Shown: positions 1 through 6,281 of the stretch, piece after piece
Position numbering within the stretch: position 1 is the stretch's first letter
How the letters are laid out: the number at the start of each line of letters is the position of its first letter
From: DATGHS01 sp035307785
GTDB taxonomy: Bacteria > Planctomycetota > Planctomycetia > Gemmatales > Gemmataceae
DNA: 11,872 bases
Assembly: GCA_035307785.1 (NCBI GenBank)
Contig: DATGHS010000205.1
Location: forward strand, 1 to 11,872
Direction of reading: 5' to 3'
Translations under genes and position numbers: made by a program
The notes under the pieces: model-generated
Database searches by the model: none
Told to the model about the DNA's origin: nothing
The model's input: the letters and a program-made list of their open reading frames with translations, nothing else

Positions 1-621
1 CGGCTCGCAGCGAAACAACCAGGGGTCGCTGGCACGGCCAAGGAAACCAGCATCCTGCCCTGGCCAGACCGAGCTGTCGGTATTGAAGATGTGCATCGGC
101 AGGCGGACGGCCGCGGGCAAGCCGCCCCGGTCGCCGCGCAATCGCCGCACCACAGCGCCGAGCGTCGGCCAGTCATTCGGTGCGCCGGGGTTGGCGTTTT
201 CGACATTTAGCGGCGTGTGCGGCACCCCCGTAAGCATCTGATAGCCGCTGGAAGAATGCGCGTTGTCGCCGGTGGAAACCGCGCGCAGGATGCACAGCTT
301 GTCGGCCTGGCGGGCGAGTTTCGGCAATAACGACGAGATTCGAACCCCCGGCACGTTGGTGTCGATCGGTCCGAACTCGCCACGAATCTCGGCCGGCGCA
401 TCCGGCTTCGGATCCCAGGTGGAATGTTGGGGCGGCCCGCCCATTAGGAAGAGCACAATGCAGTTCTTCGCGTGGCCCGTCGCCTTCGGCGCTGCGCTGG
501 CGCGCGCATTCAAAAGAGCCGGCAATGAAAGGCCGAGCGCGGTAAGCCCGCCGACGCGCAGCACTTCCCGCCGCGAGAGGCCGTCACAAAGTCGAGAGGA
601 ATGATCTTGAAGGGAGAGCAT
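1..621 (-). CDS. DUF1501 family protein, N-terminal part (truncated by window edge)
   Basis: The reading frame stays open from an ATG at 621 to the left edge, giving about 207 residues with no stop. Near the N-terminus is a twin-arginine-like signal, SRREVL (about residues 16-21), followed by a hydrophobic stretch ending near ARASA, so export by the Tat route is likely. Next comes the segment CIVLFLMGGPPQHSTWDPKP (about 54-73), then EIRGEFGPI and SSGYQMLTG, which is the characteristic opening of DUF1501 proteins. That family belongs to the alkaline-phosphatase/sulfatase-like fold and is very abundant in planctomycetes; its substrate is generally unknown. The ATG at 621 is preferred because GAGGG lies 6 nt upstream; an in-frame ATG at 627 would add two residues but has that motif directly against it. 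The gene lies 106 bp downstream of dnaB on the same strand, with no convincing promoter seen, so read-through from the operon is possible. The family call is firm; function is not assigned. Confidence 0.9.
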   Translation of the reverse strand, partial: MLSLQDHSSRLCDGLSRREVLRVGGLTALGLSLPALLNARASAAPKATGHAKNCIVLFLMGGPPQHSTWDPKPDAPAEIRGEFGPIDTNVPGVRISSLLPKLARQADKLCILRAVSTGDNAHSSSGYQMLTGVPHTPLNVENANPGAPNDWPTLGAVVRRLRGDRGGLPAAVRLPMHIFNTDSSVWPGQDAGFLGRASDPWLFRCEP

Positions 622-727
622 ACTCATCCCTCAATGGTGGGCAGAACGTACGATTAATGTAGCTTACCGGGGGGCAGAATTCCATGCGAGGTTGGCCAAA
701 GTTTGCTTTGCTGGCGCAGAAGCGGAC

Positions 728-2080
728 CTAAATATCCAACCCGAAGGCATCACCCACCGCAAAGTTCTCGAAGCGCATGAACTGCTTCAGGTAGGTCAGC
801 GTGATTTCGCCGGTGGGGCCGTTGCGCTGCTTGGCGACCAGAACTTCGATGATATTGTCTTCCTGGCCGCCCTCGTACTTGCCGGGTCGGTGCAGCATCA
901 TCACGGTGTCGGCATCGGCCTCGATGCTGCCCGATTCGCGCAAATCCGCCAGGCGCGGCCGGTGATCCTGCCGATCTTCCGAGGCGCGATTGACCTGAGC
1001 GAGGGCCATCACGGGAATTTTCAGCTCGCGGGCCAAGGCCTTGAGGCGGCGGGAAATCTGGCCGACTTGCTCGTGGCGCTGTTCCTTGCGGTTTTCCGGC
1101 TCGATGAGCTGCAAGTAGTCGATTACCACGAGACGAATGCCTTCACGCCGTTGCAAGCGCCGGCAGTTCGCCGCAATGCGCATGAGGTTTTGGATGGGCT
1201 GGTCGTCGATGAAAAACCTGGCCTTGCGCAGCTCATCGCCCGCATCAATCAGCTTATCCATGTCTTCGGAATTCAGCTGGCCCTTGCGCAGCCGATGGCT
1301 ATCCACGCGCGCCTGGCAGCAAAGCAAGCGCTCGGCCAATTCAATGCGCGATTGCTCCAGGCTGATGAACAAGACCGGAATGCGCTCTTCCACCGTGATG
1401 TGGCGGACCATGTTCAGGGCGAAGGCAGTTTTGCCGATGCTCGGCCGAGCGGCCAAGATTACCAGCTCACTGTTTTGCAGCCCGGCCGTCTTTTCATCCA
1501 GATCCACAAAGCCCGTCGGGATGCCACTCACCGATGTGTGCAGATGTTGTGCCCGCGAGTCGATGCGGCGATAGGCGTCGTCGAGGGCTGCGCGCAAGTC
1601 CACGCTTTCGCCCACCACGCCCATCTGACTGATTTCCAACACCTTGCGTTCGGCCGCGTCGAGCAGTTGTTCGGCGGGTTCCGATTGATCGTACGCGTCT
1701 TTGAGGATTTCGGTGCTGGCGTGGATCAGGTGGCGCGTAATTGCTTTGTCCCGAACGATGTGAGCGTAATAGACTGCATTGGCGGCCGTTGGAGCGGCTT
1801 CCCATAATTCGGCGATGTAGCCATAACCGCCAACGTCTTCCAACTGGCCGCGCGTGCGCAAGTCGTTCGATAGAAGCACCATATCCACCGGATGGCCCTG
1901 ATCGTAACCTTGCACAATGGCCTGATAGATTTTCTGGTGCGCGTCGAAGTAAAAGTAGTCGGCTGTGAGAAGGGGAACTATCTCAGAAATGACGTTGTTG
2001 TCGCGAAGCATGCTGCCGAGGACGCAGCGCTCGGCGTCGCGATTTTGCGGCGGCAGGCGTTCCGAACCTGGGTCTGCCAC
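728..2080 (-). CDS. dnaB: Replicative DNA helicase DnaB
   Basis: This encodes the hexameric 5'-3' helicase that unwinds DNA at the replication fork and recruits primase. With the GTG start at 2080 it has 450 residues, normal for the family. The N-terminal domain (about 15-110) begins with LPPQNRDAERCVLGSML. The RecA-like domain carries Walker A ARPSIGKTA (about 211-219; usually PSMGKT), SLEQS (about 240-244; usually SLEMS), Walker B LVVIDYLQLI (about 317-326), DLRESGSIEADAD (about 379-391) and KQRNGPTG (about 417-424), whose arginine is the family's arginine finger. An in-frame ATG at 2107 would add MSGLRRVPI, but that start lies inside the arm of the intergenic repeat and has no ribosome site, whereas GTG 2080 has GGAGGG 8 nt upstream. 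It is the last gene of the rplY-pth-rpsF-ssb-rplI-dnaB run. No intein or insertion is seen. Confidence 0.97.
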   Translation of the reverse strand: MADPGSERLPPQNRDAERCVLGSMLRDNNVISEIVPLLTADYFYFDAHQKIYQAIVQGYDQGHPVDMVLLSNDLRTRGQLEDVGGYGYIAELWEAAPTAANAVYYAHIVRDKAITRHLIHASTEILKDAYDQSEPAEQLLDAAERKVLEISQMGVVGESVDLRAALDDAYRRIDSRAQHLHTSVSGIPTGFVDLDEKTAGLQNSELVILAARPSIGKTAFALNMVRHITVEERIPVLFISLEQSRIELAERLLCCQARVDSHRLRKGQLNSEDMDKLIDAGDELRKARFFIDDQPIQNLMRIAANCRRLQRREGIRLVVIDYLQLIEPENRKEQRHEQVGQISRRLKALARELKIPVMALAQVNRASEDRQDHRPRLADLRESGSIEADADTVMMLHRPGKYEGGQEDNIIEVLVAKQRNGPTGEITLTYLKQFMRFENFAVGDAFGLDI

Positions 2081-2088
2081 TATCGGAA

Positions 2089-2094
2089 CCCTCC
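2089..2094 (-). promoter_or_regulatory. Ribosome binding site that decides the dnaB start
   Basis: GGAGGG on the minus strand sits 8 nt before GTG 2080. The competing ATG at 2107 is preceded only by repeat sequence without a purine-rich anti-SD match. This supports the shorter DnaB. Confidence 0.6.
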
Positions 2095-2096
2095 GC

Positions 2097-2199
2097 AAAC
2101 CAGACATCAGAGGTCAGAAATCAGAGGTCAGAAAGGGCCTACAATCGGTTCTGACTTCTGACTTTTGACCTCTGACTTCTGACCTCTGACCTCTGGTTT
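2097..2199. repeat. Inverted pair of heptamer arrays (TCAGARR)n between rplI and dnaB
   Basis: The left arm (2097-2133) and right arm (ending at 2199) are each built from 7-nt units of the type TCAGAGG/TCAGAAA (reverse YYCTGAC). Folded against each other over 37 positions they differ at four sites; in the rplI-to-dnaB transcript two of those are G-U wobbles, so a long RNA hairpin is expected. The right arm begins directly after the rplI stop codon (TAA then AACCAGAGG), and the left arm reaches into the region of the alternative dnaB ATG. The same family recurs at 4610-4690. Confidence 0.85.
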
Positions 2200-2703
2200 T
2201 TACTTCTTCTCCGTAAGCCTCACAACCGTCACGTTGACTTTCGTATCAATCTCATACCCAAGGTGAATGGGGATATTCTCGTACACGCCGCATTCCTTCA
2301 TCACGCCTTCGATGCGGACCATGGCCGGCTCAACGCCCAAATTACGCGCTTTGAGTGCCTTGCTGATCTCTTCCGGCCCGACCGAGCCGTAGAGATGCCC
2401 TTCCTCAGTGGCATTGGCTTCGATGGTGACGTTGATGCGCTGAATCTGCTCGGCCAGCACCTTCAGGTCGGCGATCTTGGCTTCACGGGCCTTTTGCACG
2501 CGCTCTTTGTACTTATCCAGGCGGCGCAGGTTGTGCTCCGTGGGAATCGTGGCGAGGCTGTTCGGCAACAGGTAGTTGCGGGCGTAGCCAGGCTTCACTT
2601 CCACCAGCTGGCCCTGTTGGCCAAGGTGCGGCACGTCTTCGATCAGCACGAGTTTGACGTTGCCGTGATTGCCCTTAAGGAGCGCCTGTTTTCGAGTCGG
2701 CAT
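2200..2703 (-). CDS. rplI: 50S ribosomal protein L9
   Basis: L9 bridges its 23S rRNA-binding N-domain and a distal C-domain on the large subunit and influences frame maintenance. The N-domain signature VKLVLIEDVPHLG then VKPGYARNYLLP (about 36-47) is clear. It is followed by a charged central helix (about 60-95) and a C-domain ending in VNVTVVRLTEKK. The chosen ATG at 2703 gives 167 residues and has AAGGTGAT 5-6 nt upstream. The frame is open further to 2808, but those extra 35 residues would be encoded by the hairpin at 2733-2787. Even so, the protein starts about 15 residues before the usual MKVILLEDV position (MPTRKQALLKGNHGN), a small basic extension. It lies between ssb and dnaB as in many bacteria, though rpsR is missing from the usual place upstream. 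Confidence 0.96.
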   Translation of the reverse strand: MPTRKQALLKGNHGNVKLVLIEDVPHLGQQGQLVEVKPGYARNYLLPNSLATIPTEHNLRRLDKYKERVQKAREAKIADLKVLAEQIQRINVTIEANATEEGHLYGSVGPEEISKALKARNLGVEPAMVRIEGVMKECGVYENIPIHLGYEIDTKVNVTVVRLTEKK

Positions 2704-2732
2704 AAATATCACCTTTGCGTATGAACCTACAA

Positions 2733-2787
2733 CCGCTTGCGGCTTCGCGCTGGCGGAATCTTTCCACGAACGCGAAGCCGCAAGCGG
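2733..2787. repeat. Perfect 17-bp inverted repeat (hairpin) between ssb and rplI
   Basis: The arms CCGCTTGCGGCTTCGCG (2733-2749) and CGCGAAGCCGCAAGCGG (2771-2787) are exact reverse complements around a 21-nt loop that itself contains GGAA...TTCC. No T-run follows in the gene direction, so this is not a typical intrinsic terminator; an mRNA processing or stability element or a dispersed repeat is more likely. The core CCGCTTGCG recurs at 8637-8645 and, reversed, at 7489-7497 inside dnaA. Confidence 0.85.
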
Positions 2788-2804
2788 CGAGACCCGATCA
2801 ATCT

Positions 2805-3308
2805 TCAAAACGGTATGTTATCACCCTCACCAGCAGCGGGCGGCTCGGGCGGGGTGCTGTCGTAGCTATCGCTGTAACCGGAATCGGCCGGCGGCGCTCC
2901 ATTCCCTCGAGCCAAGGCCGGCGCCACTTGCCGGGTCGTTCCACCTGCGCCTTCCGGCGGCCGGTCCAGAAACTGCACGGCATCCACGACCAATTTCAAC
3001 TTGCTTCGCTTCTGGCCCGAGGTTTTGTCATCCCACTGATCCAGTTTCAAGTGGCCTTCGAGATAAGCTTGCGAGCCTTTTTTCAAGTAGCGTTCGACGG
3101 TGTCAGCCAGTTTACCAAAGTCGCCACGGTTGAAGGCGTCACAATCGATGTAAACCGGCTCCTCTTCCCATTCTCCAGTCTGTTGGTTCTTCTTGCGGTT
3201 GTTTACGGCAAACCCAAAATGAGCCACGCGTCCGCCGTTGGCGAATGTGCGCATTTCCGGGTCGCGGGTCAGCCGACCGATCAGCATTACTTTGTTCAAG
3301 TTGGCCAT
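2805..3308 (-). CDS. ssb: Single-stranded DNA-binding protein
   Basis: SSB coats single-stranded DNA at forks and repair sites and docks partner proteins through its C-terminal tip. The 167-residue product opens with MANLNKVMLIGRLTRDPE, the family start, followed by FAVNNR, EPVYIDCDAF and YLKKGSQAYLEGHL of the OB fold (about 1-112). A flexible Gly/Pro/Ala/Ser linker (about 113-160) leads to the acidic tip DNIPF (163-167), one residue off the common DDIPF. The ATG at 3308 is supported by AGGAG with 8 nt spacing. It lies between rpsF (139 bp upstream) and rplI (101 bp downstream). The large upstream gap holds a possible internal promoter, so ssb-rplI-dnaB may also be transcribed separately from rplY-pth-rpsF. 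Confidence 0.97.
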   Translation of the reverse strand: MANLNKVMLIGRLTRDPEMRTFANGGRVAHFGFAVNNRKKNQQTGEWEEEPVYIDCDAFNRGDFGKLADTVERYLKKGSQAYLEGHLKLDQWDDKTSGQKRSKLKLVVDAVQFLDRPPEGAGGTTRQVAPALARGNGAPPADSGYSDSYDSTPPEPPAAGEGDNIPF

Positions 3309-3391
3309 GGATGAGGCTCCTGAGTAGTGCGCTCCCCCTTAGGTGAGAATTGGAACGCGGGAGGTAATAAAAAACAGGCACCTATCCGGGC

Positions 3392-3419
3392 AGTATACAC
3401 CTGTGCGCAGGCAACACAA
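3392..3419 (-). promoter_or_regulatory. Possible internal sigma70-type promoter before ssb
   Basis: On the minus strand TTGTGT (3419-3414), a 16-nt spacer and TATACT (3397-3392) resemble -35/-10 elements; the -10 matches five of six consensus positions and the -35 only three. It lies 84 bp upstream of the ssb ATG. A T6 run follows a weak wobble-paired stem in the same gap (about 3371-3404), so an attenuator or weak terminator is an alternative reading. Confidence 0.35.
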
Positions 3420-3447
3420 GGTCGGTAGGATGCTTTTTGCCGCGCGC

Positions 3448-3861
3448 TCAATCCTTGCGCGAGCCCATCGGTTCGTAGCCTTCTACGGCGTCGAGGCCCT
3501 CGTCGTGAGCCGTTTGCAGCGCCAGAGCCCGTTCATCGCGGGCCACAGCTAGCATTTCCTCTTCCAGCTTCGGCTCGATGTGCAGGATCAAGAGCCGCAT
3601 GATAGTCTCATTGAGCTTGAAGTCGTGTTCCAGCTCAACCAAGTTTTTCGTATCGCACCGGAAGTAAATCAGGTAGTACAAGCCCTTCTTCTGGTTGCGA
3701 ATCTGGTAGGCGAGTTTGCGATCATCCCAGGGCCGACTGGCGAGGATCTCCGCTTTGTGCTTTTCCAGCACGGCATGGAGCTTGGCCACATTCCCGGCCA
3801 CGTCGCCCGACATTTTGCTGGTGTCGAGCAGAAACATCCCTTCGTACAGATTCACTGGCAT
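3448..3861 (-). CDS. rpsF: 30S ribosomal protein S6
   Basis: S6 binds the central domain of 16S rRNA together with S18. The 137-residue product starts MPVNLYEGMFLLDTSKM and contains RPWDDRKLAYQIRNQKKGLYYLIYF and LNETIMRLLILHIEP, the expected beta-alpha-beta pattern and conserved RKLAY segment of S6. After about residue 103 comes a C-terminal tail (EEEMLAVARDERALALQTAH...) that is slightly longer than in many homologues. The ribosome site upstream of ATG 3861 is weak (GAGAG, about 9 nt). It follows pth by 62 bp, a gap containing a heptamer array. The S6 partner gene rpsR is not present in this operon or elsewhere in the window. Confidence 0.96.
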   Translation of the reverse strand: MPVNLYEGMFLLDTSKMSGDVAGNVAKLHAVLEKHKAEILASRPWDDRKLAYQIRNQKKGLYYLIYFRCDTKNLVELEHDFKLNETIMRLLILHIEPKLEEEMLAVARDERALALQTAHDEGLDAVEGYEPMGSRKD

Positions 3862-3885
3862 GGAAAAAGTCTCTCTTCTAATGCA

Positions 3886-3913
3886 GAATGCGGAACTCGG
3901 AACGCGGAATGAA
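3886..3913. repeat. Heptamer tandem array GAAYNCG between pth and rpsF
   Basis: Four consecutive 7-nt units are visible: GAATGCG, GAACTCG, GAACGCG, GAATGAA. The sequence differs from the TCAGARR family but the period is the same. No inverted partner is present nearby. Confidence 0.6.
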
Positions 3914-3923
3914 GACAGGTGAA

Positions 3924-4589
3924 CTAGCAGAAACTTCGTCCCTCGCCTGGCTCCTTCTCCTCGTCTCCTTGTCTCCTTGTCTCCTTGTCTTGACTCTTCT
4001 GCTCGCGGCTAACCTTCTCCGGAGCGTTTATCGTATTCATGCAGACGGCGATGCCCTTGTTCGCCCAAATCATCACGGCCTGCGCTGCTTTCTCAACCGC
4101 TTCGTCGATCACATTCTGTTCGCCGGGCTTGAACCGGCTCAGCACGTGATCGACCGTGGCTACATCGTGCTTCAGGCTCGGGGCATCCACGCCGATGCGA
4201 AGCCGGCCATACTCGGCCGTGCCGAGTTGATCCTGAATGTTCCTCAAACCGTTGTGCCCGCCGGCTGAACCTCTGGCTCGCGCCCGCAGCTTTCCGAGCG
4301 GCAGATTGATGTCGTCGCAAACGATCAGCAAATCTTCCAGCGGCAGCTTGTAAAAGTCTATAATCTCGCGCACGCACCGGCCGCTCAAGTTCATGAACGT
4401 TTCCGGCTTCACCAACAGCATTTGCAGATCGCCTTCGCGCAGCTCTGCCGTCTGGGCCTGAAATCGCGAACGAAACGAGCTAATGCCGGGGCCCTGGGCC
4501 AAATAATCGATGACCGCAAAGCCCACATTGTGCCGGGTGCCTCGATACCGCGGCCCCGGGTTGCCAAGGCCCACTACTGCCTTAACCAT
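3924..4589 (-). CDS. pth: Peptidyl-tRNA hydrolase with repeat-encoded C-terminal tail
   Basis: Pth cleaves the ester bond of peptidyl-tRNAs released by stalled ribosomes. The family core is complete: VVGLGNPGPRYRGTRHNVGF with N10 and catalytic H20, KPETFMNLSG with N67, VCDDINLPLG with D92, and GSAGGHNGLRN with N113 (E. coli counterparts N10, H20, N68, D93, N114). ATG 4589 is chosen; a TTG at 4592 would add one residue. The ribosome site is weak. The body ends near residue 190, the normal family length. A hydrophilic, highly charged tail of about 25 residues (SQDKETRRQGDEEKEPGEG...) follows, and it is translated from the GTCTCCTT octamer array at 3951-3986, so it looks like a secondary extension rather than part of the enzyme. 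It lies between rplY and rpsF on the same strand. Confidence 0.96.
   Translation of the reverse strand: MVKAVVGLGNPGPRYRGTRHNVGFAVIDYLAQGPGISSFRSRFQAQTAELREGDLQMLLVKPETFMNLSGRCVREIIDFYKLPLEDLLIVCDDINLPLGKLRARARGSAGGHNGLRNIQDQLGTAEYGRLRIGVDAPSLKHDVATVDHVLSRFKPGEQNVIDEAVEKAAQAVMIWANKGIAVCMNTINAPEKVSREQKSQDKETRRQGDEEKEPGEGRSFC
3951..3990. repeat. Octamer tandem array GTCTCCTT inside the 3' end of pth
   Basis: Three exact GTCTCCTT units (3963-3986) are flanked by degenerate copies (CTCCTTCTCCTC before, GTCTTGAC after). Read on the minus strand it is AAGGAGAC repeated, encoding the Lys/Glu/Arg/Gln/Asp-rich Pth tail. The copies of AAGGAG also resemble Shine-Dalgarno sequence. Confidence 0.75.
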
Positions 4590-4609
4590 CAAATCCCAGG
4601 TTCAACAAA

Positions 4610-4690
4610 CAGAAATCAGAAGTCAGATGGAAAGCAACCTCTCGGCGCCGATTCCCGTTCTAACTTCTGACCTCTGATCTCTGACTTCTG
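4610..4690. repeat. Second inverted pair of (TCAGARR)n heptamer arrays, between rplY and pth
   Basis: The left arm CAGAAATCAGAAGTCAGA (4610-4627) pairs with TCTGATCTCTGACTTCTG (4673-4690); three of 18 positions differ. The right side holds further units from about 4659. The array starts 3 nt downstream of the rplY stop codon in the gene direction (TAA AA CCAGAAG...), the same junction as at rplI. The intervening 45 nt contain GGCGCC and no ORF. Confidence 0.8.
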
Positions 4691-4693
4691 GTT

Positions 4694-5347
4694 TTACTCT
4701 TCCGCTTCTTCCGTCTCGGCCACCTTCTTGCCGATGACTTCCGGCTCGGCGGTTTCGCCTGGAGCAGCTGCCGCCGCGGCCACCGTCGGTTCTGCTTCCA
4801 CCTTTTGCGCCCGCACTTGCACCACGATGGCATCCGGGTCGGCCTTGGCAGTCACGTTGGGTGGCAGCGTAAGGTCCTTCACATGAATGGCCTCGCCCAG
4901 GTGCAGTTTGTCGATCGGCACGCGAATCACTTCCGGAATATTGGCGATGGTGCATTCGACCGAGAGATTGTGAATCGGCTGGTCCACCACGCCGCCCTCG
5001 CCGATGCCCGGCGAGACGCCGCGCAACTCGATGCGCACCTGCACGATGGTTTTTTCATCCAGGCTCACGCGTTGGAAATCGGCATGGAGAATATCCATGC
5101 CGAGGTGGTCCCATTGCAGTTCCGCGAACTTCACGGTTTCGGCCTTGCCGTCAATGTCCAGCTGCAGCACGCGGATGCCGCGGCGGACCACTTTCTCCAC
5201 CTCATCGCGCGAAACGACTACAGAGAGGTCAGCTTCTTTATGCCCGTATACGACGGCAGGCAAAAGACCTTGATTCCGCAGTCGCTTGGCATTGGCACTG
5301 CCAAAGTCCTGGCGCGGTTGGGTCTTAACCAATACAGTCTCGGCCAT
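4694..5347 (-). CDS. rplY: 50S ribosomal protein L25, CTC/TL5 type
   Basis: L25 binds 5S rRNA in the large subunit; longer CTC/TL5-type members have an extra C-terminal domain and are linked to general stress in some bacteria. The 217-residue product has the L25 domain (about 1-92; RQDFGSANAKRLRNQGLLPAVVYG, then ILHADFQRVS). The TL5 C-domain (about 93-187) includes IELRGVSPGIGEGGVV, PEVIRVPIDKLHLGEAIHVKDLTLP and PDAIVVQV. The tail is Ala/Glu-rich and ends ETEEAEE. The start is ATG 5347 (MAETVLVKTQ), with AGGA 8 nt upstream. The frame remains open to 5497, but the extra 50 residues do not resemble L25 and cover the promoter. It is the first gene of the operon, with a good promoter 40 bp upstream. 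Confidence 0.96.
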   Translation of the reverse strand: MAETVLVKTQPRQDFGSANAKRLRNQGLLPAVVYGHKEADLSVVVSRDEVEKVVRRGIRVLQLDIDGKAETVKFAELQWDHLGMDILHADFQRVSLDEKTIVQVRIELRGVSPGIGEGGVVDQPIHNLSVECTIANIPEVIRVPIDKLHLGEAIHVKDLTLPPNVTAKADPDAIVVQVRAQKVEAEPTVAAAAAAPGETAEPEVIGKKVAETEEAEE

Positions 5348-5386
5348 GATTCGCTTCCTGTAAACGTCAGCAAAAGGCAAATAGGA

Positions 5387-5415
5387 ATTATGGCAATCTC
5401 GCCGGTTCGAAGCAA
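5387..5415 (-). promoter_or_regulatory. Extended -10 promoter of the rplY operon
   Basis: On the minus strand TTGCTT (5415-5410), a 17-nt spacer and CATAAT (5392-5387) form a sigma70-type promoter, with TGC directly before the -10 giving the extended -10 TGn element. The -10 matches five of six positions. The predicted start is near 5380, leaving a leader of about 33 nt that contains the AGGA ribosome site of rplY. Confidence 0.7.
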
Positions 5416-5571
5416 GGGGTGCTCCGCCACAAGAAGTGATGGAATGAAAAGCCCGCCGCCAATATGTGGGAACCCCGATTCTCGCGGGCCGGTCCATCCG
5501 GCTGATGTTGGCTAGTGACGATTTGCCCGGCGGCGGATGGACGACGGATTCCCAGTTAAACTAAATGGCCC
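5416..5571. other. Upstream region of the rplY operon with nested inverted repeats
   Basis: No gene is supported here. Visible structure: GTCCATCCG (5492-5500) is an exact inverted match to CGGATGGAC (5534-5542), and GCCGG/CCGGC (5488-5492, 5498-5502) form a smaller stem around TCCAT. CCGCCGCC (about 5455-5462) also pairs with GGCGGCGG near 5529-5536. All lie upstream of the -35, so they could be operator-like or the 3' end structure of a transcript entering from the right. Confidence 0.4.
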
Positions 5572-5769
5572 TTAACTTCGAGTCGCCGAGGGTCGGTCAG
5601 TCTGCGGGTGATTCCGCTGTCCTTCGAGTCGATGAAGTTTTTCGGCCACCGCCGAGAAATCATGGTGAAGGCGATTCAGCTTCCTATAGAGGAGGAACGC
5701 TTCCCATTTGAGAAATTCACTTCTCAGTCGTGGCGAGGAAGATTTCCCCAGATTTCTATTATCGGTCAT
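5572..5769 (-). CDS. Possible small hypothetical protein, 65 aa
   Basis: ATG 5769 is preceded by GAGGTG at 7 nt, a good ribosome site, and opens a 65-residue frame. The product is basic, without a hydrophobic segment or cysteines; its centre (about 16-50, SEFLKWEAFLLYRKLNRL...) looks helical with regular Leu/Phe spacing. It is not recognised. Codon third positions are less GC-biased than in the neighbouring genes, no promoter is evident, and a plus-strand frame overlaps the same DNA, so the region may be non-coding. It would lie 224 bp upstream of rplY on the same strand, divergent from the zinc-ribbon gene. Confidence 0.3.
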   Translation of the reverse strand: MTDNRNLGKSSSPRLRSEFLKWEAFLLYRKLNRLHHDFSAVAEKLHRLEGQRNHPQTDRPSATRS

Positions 5770-5930
5770 GGTTGGGCACCTCAATTTGATGCGAACCATG
5801 GTTTTTTCGTGCCAAGACACCTTCTACTTCAGTTAGCAAACAGTGTGCCAGGAAATTTGGCCCGCACTTTGCAATTCATCTCCGAATGTTCGCCAATGTT
5901 GGCCCAGGAAGGCCCCGAAGGAGGCAACTT

Positions 5931-6128
5931 ATGCTGAACGTTATCTGTTCGCACTGTCAGCAGAAGTTCCAATTCGACCCGACGACGATTTGGAACTCGC
6001 CGGGTGGCATCACCAACTTGAAAGGCGGCACCAAGGTGGTCATCCAATGCGAGCAATGTAAACAGTGGCTGACCTTGGAGCTGACTGTCGCCAAGCTGGA
6101 AGAGAAATCAGGCCAGGACGTTGACTAG
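5931..6128 (+). CDS. Small zinc-ribbon protein, 65 aa
   Basis: ATG 5931 has the near-perfect ribosome site AAGGAGG (5918-5924) 6 nt upstream, which excludes the longer in-frame start at 5886. The 65-residue product has two CxxC knuckles, C6/C9 (ICSHC) and C40/C43 (CEQC), about 30 residues apart. This is the layout of a single structural zinc ribbon, ending in an acidic helical tail (LTVAKLEEKSGQDVD). There is no signal peptide or membrane segment, so it is probably cytoplasmic. Small zinc-ribbon proteins of this kind may be nucleic-acid or protein adaptors; a specific role cannot be assigned. It stands alone on the plus strand, 430 bp before dnaA, in the same orientation. No clear promoter was identified. 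Confidence 0.8.
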   Translation: MLNVICSHCQQKFQFDPTTIWNSPGGITNLKGGTKVVIQCEQCKQWLTLELTVAKLEEKSGQDVD

Positions 6129-6281
6129 CTATAGCTCCAACCCCGGAGAGGATGAAGCAAATGTTTGCGCGCGTGAGGTTTGCGATGCTGCGACCGTCCG
6201 CAGGCTCGTGCGCGTTCCCGCTCATCCTCTTTGGTTCCGTTCCATTAGCACCGTGCACGGCCTTGTTCCGGCTTTTTTTTG

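Noticed and set aside
692..1807. Plus-strand frame of 371 aa
   Set aside because: It is wholly antisense to dnaB, whose motifs are unmistakable; the translation has no recognisable domain and mirrors the codon bias of the opposite strand.
2704..2808. 35-residue N-terminal extension of L9
   Set aside because: It would be encoded by the hairpin repeat; ATG 2703 has its own ribosome site and gives the expected protein.
2097..4690. CRISPR array
   Set aside because: Units are 7-8 nt and directly tandem, with no 25-35 nt repeats separated by unique spacers.
5348..5497. 50-residue N-terminal extension of L25
   Set aside because: It spans the promoter and has no L25 similarity; ATG 5347 has a good ribosome site.
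5608..5937. Plus-strand frame of 109 aa upstream of the zinc-ribbon gene
   Set aside because: GTG start without a ribosome site, mixed codon third positions, no recognisable family, and it overlaps the well-supported start at 5931.
6251..6280. Intrinsic terminator for the zinc-ribbon gene
   Set aside because: A T8 run is present, but the only stems before it are 3-4 bp, too weak to call.
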